Shown here piece after piece: positions 40,472 through 49,873 of a stretch of DNA of 64,000 nt (positions within the stretch are counted from its first letter, which is position 1; each line of letters opens with the position of its first letter). The DNA is from Sphaerochaeta sp. UBA5849 (GTDB taxonomy: Bacteria; Spirochaetota; Spirochaetia; Sphaerochaetales; Sphaerochaetaceae): positions 45,311 through 109,310 of the forward strand of contig DJGJ01000035.1 in NCBI GenBank assembly GCA_002432715.1, in the 5' to 3' direction. A program made the translations under genes and the position numbers. The notes beneath the pieces are model-generated. The model made no database searches, was not told the DNA's origin, and saw only the letters and a list, made by a program, of their open reading frames with translations.

Positions 40472-41767
40472 ATGCGCACGAAAGAAAAATCAATCGCTAT
40501 AGTACTAGGCGGTGGCAAGGGTACTCGATTGTATCCGCTTACCATGGACCGCGCCAAACCTGCCGTACCTTTCGCTGGAAAGTATCGATTGGTGGATATT
40601 CCCATCTCGAACTGCATCAACAGCGGTATCAGGCAGATTTATATCCTGACGCAGTTCAACTCCGCTTCACTGCACAACCATATTTCCAACACCTACATCT
40701 TCGACACGTTCAGCAATGGATTTGTTGAGATTCTGGCTGCCGAGCAGACCAACCAAACCGACACCTGGTATCAGGGAACTGCTGATGCGGTTCGAAAGAA
40801 TATGAGGCACTTCCATGACCAGAATGCAGACTACTACATCATCCTCAGCGGTGATCAGCTCTATCGCATGGACCTCAAGGAAATGCTGGACAGGCATATC
40901 AGCAGCGGAGCTGAATTGACCATCGCCGCCAAGCCGATCAGCCGTGAACAGGCTACGGGACTCGGCATCATCGGCTGCGACAATGATGGCATGATCACAA
41001 AATTCTATGAAAAGCCGGCTATCGACCTGGATATCAGCGAGTACAAGGTTGCAGACTCTTTCATGCATGCTTCGCTCGGAAAGCATGTCGATGCAAGCAA
41101 TGAATACCTTGCGAGCATGGGTATCTACATCTTCAATGCGAAGTCGTTGGAAGAGGTACTGAACAACGACAAAACTGATTTCGGCAAGGAGATCATCCCC
41201 GATGTAATCAAGCATCGAAAAGTGGCCACCTTTCTCTTTGACGGTTTCTGGGAGGACATCGGAACCATCAAGGCCTTCTACGAGACAAACCTTGACTTGG
41301 CCTCCATCAACCCTCAATTCAACTTCTACAACGAGATGATGCCGATTTACACCCACCGCCGCCACCTGCCGGCAACCAAGGTGAACTTCTGCAACATTTC
41401 CAGCTCGCTGACCAGTGAAGGCTCGATCATCACCAATGCATACATCGTCAACTCCATCATCGGCGTCCGTACCATCATTGAATCAGGAGCCTCCCTGGAC
41501 GGTGTATACTGCATGGGTGCGTCCTACTATGAGACCGAAGCCGAGAAAGCTGCCAATGCCAAGAAGGGAATACCCAACATCGGCATCGGAAGAGGCACCA
41601 TCATCCGCAAGGCGATCATCGACCAGAATGCACGCATCGGTGATGGATGCAGAATCGGCATAGACGATATTCCTCGACAAGAAGGAGATTTCGCCATGTA
41701 CTCCATCCATGACGGCATCATTGTCATCAACAAGAATGCAGTTATCAAGAATGGGACTGTAATGTAG
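40472..41767 (+). CDS. glgC: Glucose-1-phosphate adenylyltransferase
   Basis: The 431-residue enzyme makes ADP-glucose from ATP and glucose 1-phosphate. GGGKGTRLYPLTMDRAKPAVP near residue 13 is the pyrophosphorylase signature, with YQGTADAVRKN and SGDQLYRMD following. FWEDIGTIKAFYE and a C-terminal left-handed helix repeat with IGVRTIIESG complete the fold. The ribosome-binding site AGGGGGAACTA overlaps the end of glgA. It ends before a strong terminator. Confidence 0.95.
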   Translation: MRTKEKSIAIVLGGGKGTRLYPLTMDRAKPAVPFAGKYRLVDIPISNCINSGIRQIYILTQFNSASLHNHISNTYIFDTFSNGFVEILAAEQTNQTDTWYQGTADAVRKNMRHFHDQNADYYIILSGDQLYRMDLKEMLDRHISSGAELTIAAKPISREQATGLGIIGCDNDGMITKFYEKPAIDLDISEYKVADSFMHASLGKHVDASNEYLASMGIYIFNAKSLEEVLNNDKTDFGKEIIPDVIKHRKVATFLFDGFWEDIGTIKAFYETNLDLASINPQFNFYNEMMPIYTHRRHLPATKVNFCNISSSLTSEGSIITNAYIVNSIIGVRTIIESGASLDGVYCMGASYYETEAEKAANAKKGIPNIGIGRGTIIRKAIIDQNARIGDGCRIGIDDIPRQEGDFAMYSIHDGIIVINKNAVIKNGTVM

Positions 41768-41783
41768 ATGCAATACGTTCCAG

Positions 41784-41819
41784 ACAGCGGAAGAACTCAA
41801 TTCTTCCGCTGTTTTTTTA
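41784..41819 (+). terminator. Rho-independent terminator of glgAC
   Basis: ACAGCGGAAGAA and TTCTTCCGCTGT form a perfect 12-bp stem with CTCAA loop and a run of seven T. Confidence 0.93.
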
Positions 41820-41828
41820 TGTTTTATC

Positions 41829-41857
41829 TGGAAATAATCCGATATACAGGCTATAAT
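41829..41857 (+). promoter_or_regulatory. Promoter of the FGGY kinase gene
   Basis: TGGAAA (41829-41834), a 17-bp spacer and the consensus TATAAT (41852-41857) are followed by a 12-nt leader with AAGGAG. No LacI-type operator like those at araA is visible here. Confidence 0.65.
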
Positions 41858-41875
41858 TACTGAAAGGAGAATAGA

Positions 41876-43477
41876 ATGCAAACCAACCAAATCAAAGAAG
41901 AGATACTTCACGGGAAGACTGTTTTGGGAATCGAGCTCGGTTCCACCCGGATCAAGGCGGTCTTGATCAATTCCGAGAACCAGCCGATAGCACAGGGAGC
42001 CCATGATTGGGAAAATACCTTGCTTGATGGAGTGTGGACGTATGCGCTCGATGATGTTTGGAAGGGAATACAATCCTGTTTTGCATCCTTGCAAGCCAAC
42101 ATTCAGCACACCTACGCGCTTAAACTTCGCCGCACCAAGGCGCTAGGGGTCAGTGCCATGATGCATGGCTATCTGCCATTCGATTCCGAGGGCAGGCAGC
42201 TTGCTGCCTTCAGGACATGGAGAAATACCATGACAAGCCAGGCTGCTGAAGAGCTGGGCACACTCTTTGATTATCCCGTTCCTGAACGATGGTCCATCTC
42301 CCACCTCTATCAGGCCATCCTGAACAAGGAAGAGCATGTCAAGGATCTTGGCTTCCTTACCACCTTGGCGGGCTATGTACATTGGCAATTGACCGGAGAG
42401 AAGGTATTGGGCATCGGCGATGCCTCGGGCATGTTTCCTGTAGACACGAAAACCGGTCGCTACGACACACGCATGCTCAAAGCCTTTGCTGATTTGACCC
42501 GGGCCTACAAATTCCCATGGCAGCTGGAGACAGTTCTCCCGTCCATCCTTACAGCCGGCGACCATGCAGGAAATCTCACCGAAACAGGAGCACTTCTGAT
42601 CGATCCCAGTGGAACGCTTGAGGCAGGGATTCCGCTTTGCCCCCCTGAAGGTGATGCAGGAACCGGCATGGTTGCCACCAACAGCATCGCCAAGCGTACC
42701 GGCAATGTTTCAGCGGGTACCTCGGTTTTCGCCATGATCGTCCTGGAAAAGGAACTTTCCAAGAGCTACAACAAGTTCATCGATCTGGTCACCACCCCCG
42801 ACGGTTCGCTTGTGGCGATGAGCCACGGGAACAACTGCACCGGTGAGTATGACAACTGGATGAGATTGTTCTCGGAAGTGCTCACCACAGCGGGCTTCTC
42901 ACTCAGCAAGGGAGAGCTCTACGACAAGCTGCTCTACAAGGCTTTGGAAGGAGACAAGGATTGCGGTGGTCTGCTGCCGTACAACTATCTTTCCGGAGAG
43001 ACCATGACCGATATGAATGAAGGTCGTCCCCTCTTCGCGCGGGAGACGACAAACACCTTCAATCTCGCCAATTTCATGCGTTCTCAACTTTTCACCGCCC
43101 TTGGGGTGCTGCGAATCGGCATGGACATCCTGTTTGAGCAGGAGAAGGTGGCCATCGACTCCATCACCGGACATGGAGGATTCTTCAAGACTGCCGAGGT
43201 CGGCCAGAGCATGATGGCAAGCGCCCTCCACACCCCCATCTCGGTGCTCAAGACAGCAGGAGAAGGAGGGGCCTGGGGGATTGCACTGCTTGCTTCGTAC
43301 ATGGTGCACAAGCAAAACAGAAGTCTTGCTGAATTCCTTGCAAAAGAAGCATTTGCTACTGCTGAAATCTCCACTGTCGAGGCAAGCAGGGAGGATATTG
43401 AAGGCTTCAATATTTTCCTGGAACGCTACAAGCGGGGACTTGCTGTTGAGAAGGCCGCAGTACAGAATCTGAAGTAA
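41876..43477 (+). CDS. FGGY-family sugar kinase, probable L-ribulokinase
   Basis: The 533-residue kinase has [14 protein letters not shown] near residue 18 for the phosphate-binding N-lobe, [11 protein letters not shown] in the sugar-binding region, and [12 protein letters not shown] and [10 protein letters not shown] in the C-lobe. It resembles the FGGY kinases found beside arabinose isomerase in Thermotoga and clostridia rather than classical AraB. Position beside araA, convergent with a shared terminator, favours ribulose phosphorylation. No 4-epimerase gene is in the window. Confidence 0.8.
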   Translation: MQTNQIKEEILHGKTVLGIELGSTRIKAVLINSENQPIAQGAHDWENTLLDGVWTYALDDVWKGIQSCFASLQANIQHTYALKLRRTKALGVSAMMHGYLPFDSEGRQLAAFRTWRNTMTSQAAEELGTLFDYPVPERWSISHLYQAILNKEEHVKDLGFLTTLAGYVHWQLTGEKVLGIGDASGMFPVDTKTGRYDTRMLKAFADLTRAYKFPWQLETVLPSILTAGDHAGNLTETGALLIDPSGTLEAGIPLCPPEGDAGTGMVATNSIAKRTGNVSAGTSVFAMIVLEKELSKSYNKFIDLVTTPDGSLVAMSHGNNCTGEYDNWMRLFSEVLTTAGFSLSKGELYDKLLYKALEGDKDCGGLLPYNYLSGETMTDMNEGRPLFARETTNTFNLANFMRSQLFTALGVLRIGMDILFEQEKVAIDSITGHGGFFKTAEVGQSMMASALHTPISVLKTAGEGGAWGIALLASYMVHKQNRSLAEFLAKEAFATAEISTVEASREDIEGFNIFLERYKRGLAVEKAAVQNLK

Positions 43478-43490
43478 GTGCCGTTCCCTA

Positions 43491-43519
43491 AAAAAGGAGG
43501 TTCAATGAACCTCCTTTTT
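43491..43519. terminator. Bidirectional terminator between the kinase and araA
   Basis: AAAAAGGAGGTTCA and TGAACCTCCTTTTT form a near-perfect palindrome with A and T runs at the ends, serving both convergent genes. Confidence 0.9.
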
Positions 43520-43540
43520 CCTGTGCGCCTTCTCACTCGA

Positions 43541-45025
43541 TCATTGCAGCTTCCAAGCCAAATCTGATAAGAAGAGCTGCTGCTTCAGTGATGAGACGGT
43601 GGTCTGGTTGTTGATGTGCACAAACTCGATCCCCATGATCTCGCACCAATCCTCCAACATCTCTGCAGTTGCGTCGTAGCTGAGCACGGCATGGTGGGCT
43701 CCGCCGGCAAGCATCCAAAGATGGCTTGCCTGGTTCAAGTCCGGTTGGGGTTTCCACATGACCCTTGCAACCGGAAGGTTGGGCATGCGATAGATTGGTT
43801 TGACCACCTCTATTTCATTGACGATCAGGCGGACGCGGCCGCCCATGTCCACCAATGAAGCAAGGATGGCATTGCCGGGATGTCCTTCAAACACCAACCG
43901 TGCAGGGGGCTCCTTCCCCCCGATTCCCAATTCGTGCACTTCGATGCGGGCCTTGTCGGTCGTGATCGAAGGACAAATCTCAAGCATGTGGGCTCCAAGG
44001 GAAAGTTCATTGCCTTTCTCAAGATGATAGGTATAGTCCTCCATGAAGGTGGTGCCGCCACCCAGACCTTCGGTCATCCGCTTGATCAGGCTGGTCATGG
44101 CCGAGACCTTCCAGTCTCCTTCCCCACCGTAGCCATATCCTTCAGCCATCAGGTTCTGGCTTGCAAGACCGGGAAGCTGGCGCATTTGTTGCAGGTCCTC
44201 AAAGGTATTGGTATAGGCATAGGCACCTTCGCGCTGGAGGAATTTTCGCATCGCCACTTCCTCCCGTGCCTGATACCGCACGGTCTCCAAGTCCTTGGTG
44301 GCAAACTCATAGCGGCTGCGATACACTTCCATCTGCTCATCAACTTCGGCCTCGCTGACCTGTTCGAGCTCCCTGACCAAATCGCCGACACCCCAGGAAT
44401 TTACCTGCCAGCCGAGCTGCATCTGCACCCCGACCTTGTCTCCCTCGGTTACTGCGACATTGCGCATATTGTCACCGAAACGGACCACCTTGAGCTTTCG
44501 GCTTTCAACGGCACCGACAGCGGAGCGCATCCAAGAACCCAGCTTGGCCAAAACAGGTTCGTCCTCCCAGAATCCGGTGATGATTTTGCGCTTGGTATGC
44601 ATCCTGGCAGCAATGAAAGCATGCTCACGATCACCGTGGGCGGATTGGTTCAGGTTCATGAAATCCATATCGATCTCGGTATCGACAATGGTACGGTTGA
44701 ACTGGGTATGGAGGTGACAATACGGTTTCTGCAGCAAATCAAGGCCGCGAATCCACATTTTCGAGGGAGAGAACGTATGCATCCAGGTAATCAAGCCGGC
44801 GCATGTGTCATCATAGTTGGCATCCTTAACACACTGCTCGATTTCCTCAGAAGTTTTTACCGTTGCCTTGTATACCAGCTTGCAGGGAAGCAATCCACTT
44901 GCGTTCATGCGCTGGACCATCAGTTTGGCATGGTCTGCCACCTGATCGAGAGTTTCCTTTCCATAGAGAAATTGCGATCCTACCACAAACCAAAAATCGT
45001 ACGCTGCCAACGGCTGTCTTTGCAT
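43541..45025 (-). CDS. araA: L-arabinose isomerase
   Basis: This 494-residue enzyme converts L-arabinose to L-ribulose. The N-terminal FWFVVGSQFLYG near residue 11 and WMHTFSPSKMWIRGL near residue 90 are standard AraA segments. Metal ligands lie in the conserved EGYGYGGEGDWK, ending with MEDYTYH. The start at 45025 is chosen because GGAGG lies 7 nt upstream; an in-frame ATG at 45040 would include that site. Its upstream region carries a LacI-type operator that probably controls it. Confidence 0.95.
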   Translation of the reverse strand: MQRQPLAAYDFWFVVGSQFLYGKETLDQVADHAKLMVQRMNASGLLPCKLVYKATVKTSEEIEQCVKDANYDDTCAGLITWMHTFSPSKMWIRGLDLLQKPYCHLHTQFNRTIVDTEIDMDFMNLNQSAHGDREHAFIAARMHTKRKIITGFWEDEPVLAKLGSWMRSAVGAVESRKLKVVRFGDNMRNVAVTEGDKVGVQMQLGWQVNSWGVGDLVRELEQVSEAEVDEQMEVYRSRYEFATKDLETVRYQAREEVAMRKFLQREGAYAYTNTFEDLQQMRQLPGLASQNLMAEGYGYGGEGDWKVSAMTSLIKRMTEGLGGGTTFMEDYTYHLEKGNELSLGAHMLEICPSITTDKARIEVHELGIGGKEPPARLVFEGHPGNAILASLVDMGGRVRLIVNEIEVVKPIYRMPNLPVARVMWKPQPDLNQASHLWMLAGGAHHAVLSYDATAEMLEDWCEIMGIEFVHINNQTTVSSLKQQLFLSDLAWKLQ

Positions 45026-45069
45026 GATATCCTCCACCATCGATGAGGGTAAACCTCTTGAAAATTGAC

Positions 45070-45087
45070 TGCGTTTACGTTAACGCA
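45070..45087. promoter_or_regulatory. LacI-type operator ahead of araA
   Basis: TGCGTTTACGTTAACGCA is palindromic in 16 of 18 positions, with a central CG as in LacI-family sites. It lies 45 nt upstream of the araA start. A minus-strand TTGACA at 45127-45122 is a likely -35 box, but the -10 is unclear. Confidence 0.65.
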
Positions 45088-45179
45088 ACCATACTAATAT
45101 CTTCACTCGTACTGGACTTTCTGTCAAGAGTTGAATAAAAATATTGCTATGCATTGCGTCAAGCCATGTTTTCATCGCA

Positions 45180-45207
45180 TAGACAAAAATACTTTCTATG
45201 GTATACT
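45180..45207 (+). promoter_or_regulatory. Promoter of the LacI-family regulator
   Basis: TAGACA (45180-45185), a 16-bp spacer and TATACT (45202-45207) precede an operator that starts at the next base. The start point near 45214 would lie inside the operator. Confidence 0.65.
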
Positions 45208-45224
45208 TGCGTTATCGATAAACA
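45208..45224. promoter_or_regulatory. Second LacI-type operator, autoregulatory
   Basis: TGCGTTATCGATAAACA shares the TGCGTT half-site with the araA operator and has a TTATCGATAA core. It covers the predicted start point of the regulator gene, so autorepression is likely. Confidence 0.6.
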
Positions 45225-45261
45225 AACACATTCGGGCAACCGGAAAGGATAAAACAAACGA

Positions 45262-46296
45262 ATGACAATATCGGAGATTGCAAAGCTGGCGCATGTTTCA
45301 ATCGGGACAGTAGACCGGGTGCTGCACAAGCGGGGCCGGGTTGCGCCCGAAACGGTGAAGAAAGTCATGAGTATTGTGCAAGACTATGGTTACCAGCCGA
45401 ATACCTACGCACGCAATCTCAAGCTGAGCAAGGATTTTACCATCGGGGTGCTCCTTCCCCTGCTCCACTCCGAATTCGGATATTGGAGTCTCATCTATGA
45501 AGGAATTCTGAAAGCAGCCAAGGAGTTGCACACCCTGGCTGTACGCATCGACATGATGGAGTTCGACCGCATGGTCCCCGGTTCCCTGCTTGAAAAGGGG
45601 AAGGCTCTGCTCACACACAAGGTCGACGCTCTCTTGCTTGCCCCTGTCGTTCCTGCCGATGCGCAAAAGCTACTCAGTGCAAAGGACATCCCTTTCTATG
45701 CGTTCATCGACTCTCCTCTACCCAATACAAACCCGGTCTCCTGTGTTGTGCAGAATCCCTTCCGGGGAGGTTTTCTCGCAGGAAGGATGATGCATCTGCT
45801 CACACAGAAAAGCGGTACGCTGCTGACCATTCAGACCCACCGCGCTGCATACAACTCAATCGAGCGCGCACGTGGCTTTACTGAATACTTTGCAAACAAA
45901 CCAGAGTTCCCTGTTTTTGAGATGGAGGCTCCCCTGACACAGAACATGGACAAGGAGCTTGATGCATTCTATCGGAAACACGGTGATGTGTGCGGCATAT
46001 TCGTGGTCAATGACGCCATTCATAGGATAGCACAAAGCGTCCTGCTTCTGGGTCGCAAGAGCCAGACAACCATGATCGGGTATGACTTGATCGAACACAA
46101 CCGCAGGGCGATGATTGCAGGGTCGGTCGACTGCCTGATCAGTCAGAGGCCGGAGTTTCAAGGGTACACGGCAATCTATCAGTTGTATCGAAAGGGACTG
46201 CTTGACCAGGATCCGGAAGAGACCATCTGTGTTCCCATCGATATCATCCTGCCCGAGAATCTCATCGACGAGAAAGGCTGGTGTCCGACCCTGTAA
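45262..46296 (+). CDS. LacI/GalR-family transcriptional regulator, probable arabinose repressor
   Basis: The 344-residue protein has an N-terminal helix-turn-helix, MTISEIAKLAHVSIGTVDRV, and a hinge with YGYQPNTYARNLK. A periplasmic-binding-like effector domain starts near FTIGVLLPLLHSEFGY. It differs from many LacI members in having VDRVLH in place of VSRVLN. It is divergent from araA, and both genes carry matching operators, so it probably senses arabinose or a downstream sugar. The ribosome-binding site AAAGGAT is moderate. Confidence 0.85.
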   Translation: MTISEIAKLAHVSIGTVDRVLHKRGRVAPETVKKVMSIVQDYGYQPNTYARNLKLSKDFTIGVLLPLLHSEFGYWSLIYEGILKAAKELHTLAVRIDMMEFDRMVPGSLLEKGKALLTHKVDALLLAPVVPADAQKLLSAKDIPFYAFIDSPLPNTNPVSCVVQNPFRGGFLAGRMMHLLTQKSGTLLTIQTHRAAYNSIERARGFTEYFANKPEFPVFEMEAPLTQNMDKELDAFYRKHGDVCGIFVVNDAIHRIAQSVLLLGRKSQTTMIGYDLIEHNRRAMIAGSVDCLISQRPEFQGYTAIYQLYRKGLLDQDPEETICVPIDIILPENLIDEKGWCPTL

Positions 46297-46318
46297 CCCC
46301 AACAGCAAGTGCCGTCGG

Positions 46319-46723
46319 TCAACGCTTCATCCCGCCAAGTTCTTGAAGTTTTCTGACGATTTGCTGATCGCTGGGTGCAAACTCATACTTGCCCAGTTCC
46401 TCAAGTGTCACCCAGCGATACTCGGTGTGTACCTTGAAAGGCAGGTTTTCAACAGCATCGGCATACACACGATACGCCTTCAGGTGATACAACGTCTCCT
46501 TGTTGGTGAAGTCGTGGCTGTGGACCAGCTGACCAACTTCCACTTCAAGGCCAAGCTCTTCAGCAAACTCACGCTTGAGTGTCTCTTGTTCGCTTTCCCC
46601 ATAGCGATTCTTTCCTCCGGGAAATTCCCAAAGTCCTCCGATGGAGCCTGTATCCTCGCGTTTGGCGATGAAATAGGCATCGTTTCGCATCAGTATTCCT
46701 GCGGTGGTAATTCGTTCCTGCAT
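46319..46723 (-). CDS. NUDIX hydrolase, MutT-like
   Basis: The 134-residue protein has the Nudix box, GGKNRYGESEQETLKREFAEE near residue 40, ending in EELGLE. Size and flanks (GGLWEFPGGK) resemble MutT, which hydrolyses 8-oxo-dGTP. That substrate is likely but other nucleoside diphosphate derivatives are possible. GGAG lies 8 nt before the ATG. It is the last gene of the nnr-membrane protein-nudix unit. Confidence 0.88.
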   Translation of the reverse strand: MQERITTAGILMRNDAYFIAKREDTGSIGGLWEFPGGKNRYGESEQETLKREFAEELGLEVEVGQLVHSHDFTNKETLYHLKAYRVYADAVENLPFKVHTEYRWVTLEELGKYEFAPSDQQIVRKLQELGGMKR

Positions 46724-46732
46724 CTCTGTCTC

Positions 46733-47155
46733 CTACAGCAAAACCAATTGGGGTGCAATGAAGTGGATGATTGCAACAGCCATGGTTAAAAAGCCGACAT
46801 TGCGCTTGTTTCGTTCCATATAGAGCCCTGTTGCATCCAGTACCGTCTGCTGCTCTTCCTGCTTCACCCCGATGCCCCGCAGCGCTTGATAGAGATACCA
46901 GAGCGTGAGAGAGAACACATTGAGCATCGGAACCAGGTCACCAAGCAGCATCGGACCTGGATCCATCGGGAACAGGGCTAATGCAATCGTCAGCAGAAGC
47001 CCGCTGAGAACAAGTATCCTTCGTACCACCCTGTGGGTGCGGAAGGCGTATCGCAAGGAGAGCAAAAGAGGAAATGACAGACCATACGAGTCCGAAAGCA
47101 GGAAAGCCGAGCCCAGCAAGAGATAGGCGATGGAAAGCAGATACAGCTGAATCAA
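46733..47155 (-). CDS. Small polytopic membrane protein, unknown function
   Basis: The 140-residue product has about four hydrophobic segments: residues 2-22, 46-62, 68-92 and 121-138. A basic loop, RYAFRTHRVVRR, sits between the first two. I recognise no family. Its ATG overlaps the stop of the NAD(P)HX repair gene as ATGA, and the nudix gene follows after 9 nt. It lies between two metabolite-repair genes, but nothing shows that it shares their function. Confidence 0.6.
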   Translation of the reverse strand: MIQLYLLSIAYLLLGSAFLLSDSYGLSFPLLLSLRYAFRTHRVVRRILVLSGLLLTIALALFPMDPGPMLLGDLVPMLNVFSLTLWYLYQALRGIGVKQEEQQTVLDATGLYMERNKRNVGFLTMAVAIIHFIAPQLVLL

Positions 47156-48639
47156 AGCTCGGCCTCCTGGACTGCCCTGCCAAGGAAGGCAAGCAATGTT
47201 TCACTATCGTAGTATCCATACGCACGCTTTGCAAGACGGCCCGTCTGCTGGTGAATCAACGCTCCCTCCAAAGCTGCAAGCCACCCATCCTGATATTTTG
47301 CAAAAAGCGAGGCAATGATTCCCGACAGGACATCACCGCTGCCGGCAACGCCGAGCGATGGATTGTTGCCCTCGATGACCACCACGTTTCCTGCTTCATC
47401 GACAATATGCACCAAGGAGCTCTTCACAACGAGCGTCGCCTTGAGTTCGGCAGCTGCCTTCTGAATGGATGCAAAGAAAGCGTTAGGGGTCTTTCTGTCG
47501 TAGTCATCGCCAAAAAGGCTTGCGAGCAAGCAAGCGAGCTCTCCGAGATGAGGGGTGAGAACAAGCGGTCCGTGTTCCGGCCTCCGTCCGCGGGCGAGCA
47601 AGGAAGCGTAGGCCCGAATCCCATCAGCATCGAGGACCATGCTCTGTCCGGTTGCAAAGAGCTTTTCGAGCAGCGGTTCCCTCCCTGACCCCCACCCCGG
47701 CCCCACCAGCAAAGCCCCATACGGGGGAATCGGCTGTCCTTCATAGACTTTTACCATCACCGAAGGGGCTTCAGAGGCGGCCAGGGTATAGACTTGCGCG
47801 TCGCAATACAGGCTTACCAGCCCGGCACGGGCTGCAAAACACGCCTTGGCCGAAAGTCTTGCCGCTCCGCTATAGGCAACGCTTCCGCCGAATATTGCAA
47901 CATGGGAACGGCTGTTCTTGTACTCATCGATTGCGAGCTTGGGCAGATGTGCCTTCCTCTCACAGAGCAGTGCCGCACTTGGCACCTGCTGAAGCAAAAA
48001 CGGGGGGAAGGATGGATTGACGCAGAACAAGCTCCCGCATCGAGAGCGGGTGGAAGGATGAAACATGCTGCGCTTGAGCAACCCCATCGTAACAGTCATG
48101 TCGGCTTGGATGCAAATCGCATCAGAAGGGACCTCATCGCCCAGGCCCGAGGGAACGTCGACAGCCAGAATTCGTGCTTTGCTCTGATTGGCAGCATCAA
48201 CCAAGGAAGCGGCAATGCCGTTGAGGGGACCCTTCAAGCCAGTGCCCATCAAGCCGTCGACAATCCAGTCGGCGTGCTGCAACTCAGAAAATAGGCGGGT
48301 GAATTCAGTATTTTCGGCCTGCAAAGAGACAAGAGCGTATGCTTGGGCAACAAGACGGTGCCGTGCACAGGACTCGGAAATCCGCGTACCCGTATATATT
48401 AGAACCTGGTTGGCAAACCCATCCTGCAATGCATACCGGCTGACAACCAATGCATCTCCGCCATTATTGCCGCCGCCGCACAAGAATACCAGACGGTCAT
48501 CCTTGGAAAGACTGGGTTTCCATAGTTGATAGATCTGCAGACCTGCGCTCTCCATGAGACAGAGAGGTGGGAGATGAGCCACATCTTGGGCATTCTCATC
48601 CAGTGTTGCAATATCGGAGGCAAGTGCAAGAGGTTTCAT
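47152..48639 (-). CDS. nnrD: Bifunctional NAD(P)HX epimerase/dehydratase
   Basis: The 495-residue fusion repairs hydrated NADH and NADPH. The N-terminal epimerase has GGGNNGGDALVVSRYA near residue 55 and DGLMGTGLKGPLNG. The C-terminal ADP-dependent dehydratase has IFGGSVAYSGAARL near 265 and GNNPSLGVAGSGDVLSGIIASL near 435. The ATG at 48639 is chosen because the -10 TACAGT ends 6 nt upstream, giving a leaderless mRNA; alternatives at 48645 and 48654 overlap the promoter. It is divergent from the TPP riboswitch. Confidence 0.92.
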   Translation of the reverse strand: MKPLALASDIATLDENAQDVAHLPPLCLMESAGLQIYQLWKPSLSKDDRLVFLCGGGNNGGDALVVSRYALQDGFANQVLIYTGTRISESCARHRLVAQAYALVSLQAENTEFTRLFSELQHADWIVDGLMGTGLKGPLNGIAASLVDAANQSKARILAVDVPSGLGDEVPSDAICIQADMTVTMGLLKRSMFHPSTRSRCGSLFCVNPSFPPFLLQQVPSAALLCERKAHLPKLAIDEYKNSRSHVAIFGGSVAYSGAARLSAKACFAARAGLVSLYCDAQVYTLAASEAPSVMVKVYEGQPIPPYGALLVGPGWGSGREPLLEKLFATGQSMVLDADGIRAYASLLARGRRPEHGPLVLTPHLGELACLLASLFGDDYDRKTPNAFFASIQKAAAELKATLVVKSSLVHIVDEAGNVVVIEGNNPSLGVAGSGDVLSGIIASLFAKYQDGWLAALEGALIHQQTGRLAKRAYGYYDSETLLAFLGRAVQEAEL

Positions 48640-48645
48640 ATCCAT

Positions 48646-48674
48646 ACTGTACATGAGGGGCAAGATGCGGTCAA
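48646..48674 (-). promoter_or_regulatory. nnrD promoter, leaderless type
   Basis: On the minus strand TTGACC (48674-48669), a 17-bp spacer and TACAGT (48651-48646) end 6 nt before the ATG. It lies 12 bp from the -35 box of the divergent riboswitch promoter. Confidence 0.65.
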
Positions 48675-48685
48675 CATTTCCTATC

Positions 48686-48714
48686 TTGACACGTTTGGGG
48701 CATCCCGTTAGGCT
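48686..48714 (+). promoter_or_regulatory. Promoter of the TPP-riboswitch transcript
   Basis: TTGACA (48686-48691), a 17-bp spacer and TAGGCT (48709-48714) predict a start at about 48721, the first base of the riboswitch. Confidence 0.65.
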
Positions 48715-48719
48715 GGACA

Positions 48720-48792
48720 TGTCCTGGGGTGGCGTAACAGCCTGAGATTACACCCGTTAACCTGATCTGGATAATACCAGCGGAGGGAGACA
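48720..48792 (+). ncRNA. TPP riboswitch (THI element)
   Basis: The element has the conserved GGGGTG near the 5' side, CTGAGA at 48742-48747, ACCC, and the pyrophosphate-arm signature GATCTGGATAATACCAGCG. TGTC at 48720 and GACA at 48789 can close P1. It lies 55 nt before the thiamine transporter start, whose GGAGG could be masked by the intervening sequence. A translational mechanism is likely, since I see no terminator. Confidence 0.95.
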
Positions 48793-48847
48793 GTCACTTC
48801 TCAATCACACCTATCCCCATGGCAGACTATTCAATATGGAGGTGCTT

Positions 48848-49873
48848 ATGAACAAGCATCGGTACGTATGTGTTTTGGTTGCCATCCTTACACTCTCGTT
48901 CTCAGTATTTGCACAACCGGCCAAGGAATCGAAAGAGCTGGTTGTGTATGCCTATGATGCGTTCTGCGGAGACTGGGGCCCCGGTCCTGCAATCGTCGAG
49001 GAGTTTGAGAAGCAGTACGGCGTCAAGGTAAACCTGGTAAGTGCGGGAGACGCTGTGGAAATGATGACCAAAGTCATCAGCGAAGCGGGCAACCCTTGGG
49101 CCGACGTTGTAATCGGCATAACCGACGACATGGCCCAGAAGATGTATGATGCAAACCTGCTTCAGCGATATGAGAGTCCGGTCCTCTCGGACATCCCCTC
49201 ATTTCTGCACTTCGATCCCTTGTATCGGCTCCTGCCGTTCGATTACGGCAATTTTGCCTTCGTCGTCGATACCGAACGGATGAAGGCACAGGACATCCCG
49301 ACCTCTCTTGCTTCGCTGGTCGATCCCAAGTACAAGAACAAGGTGATTCTCATCGACCCCCGAACCTCGTCGGTCGGGCTTGGCTTGCTGCTGTGGACCA
49401 TCGAGGTATTTGGAGAGGACGGATATCTGTCATGGTGGGAGGCTATGAAGGAGAATGCCCTGACCATCACCGACGGTTGGTCCAGTGCATACGGGCTCTT
49501 CACTGAGGGAGAGGCTCCATTGGTGCTCAGCTACTCCACCAGCCCGGTCTACCATGTAACGTACGAAGAAACCACACGGTATCAGACGGCAATCTTTTGT
49601 GAGGGTCATAGTACCACCATCGAAGGTGTAGGGATCCTGGCATCGAGCAACCAGAAGGCGAATGCACAAAAGTTTGTTGATTATCTGCTTACCGAAGCTC
49701 AGCTTACCATAGCCTTGGCCAACTCCATGTATCCGGTAAACAGCAAGACCGAGCTTCCCGCTGCCTTCGACTATGCTCCAAAACCCAAAAAGAGCCTCTC
49801 GATGGAGACTGAAATACTTGCAAAAAACCTCGATAGATGGCTTACTGAATGGACACAGGTAATGAGTAGATGA
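48848..49873 (+). CDS. thiB: Thiamine ABC transporter substrate-binding protein
   Basis: This 341-residue periplasmic protein has a signal peptide (VCVLVAILTLSFSVFA) followed by QPAKESKELVVYAYDAF. The segment DAFCGDWGPGP and the SSVGLGLLLWTI and PVNSKTELP segments match the TbpA/ThiB family of thiamine binders. The upstream TPP riboswitch supports thiamine as ligand. GGAGG lies 5 nt upstream of the ATG at 48848; an in-frame ATG at 48836 overlaps that site. Its stop overlaps thiP by 4 nt. Confidence 0.93.
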   Translation: MNKHRYVCVLVAILTLSFSVFAQPAKESKELVVYAYDAFCGDWGPGPAIVEEFEKQYGVKVNLVSAGDAVEMMTKVISEAGNPWADVVIGITDDMAQKMYDANLLQRYESPVLSDIPSFLHFDPLYRLLPFDYGNFAFVVDTERMKAQDIPTSLASLVDPKYKNKVILIDPRTSSVGLGLLLWTIEVFGEDGYLSWWEAMKENALTITDGWSSAYGLFTEGEAPLVLSYSTSPVYHVTYEETTRYQTAIFCEGHSTTIEGVGILASSNQKANAQKFVDYLLTEAQLTIALANSMYPVNSKTELPAAFDYAPKPKKSLSMETEILAKNLDRWLTEWTQVMSR

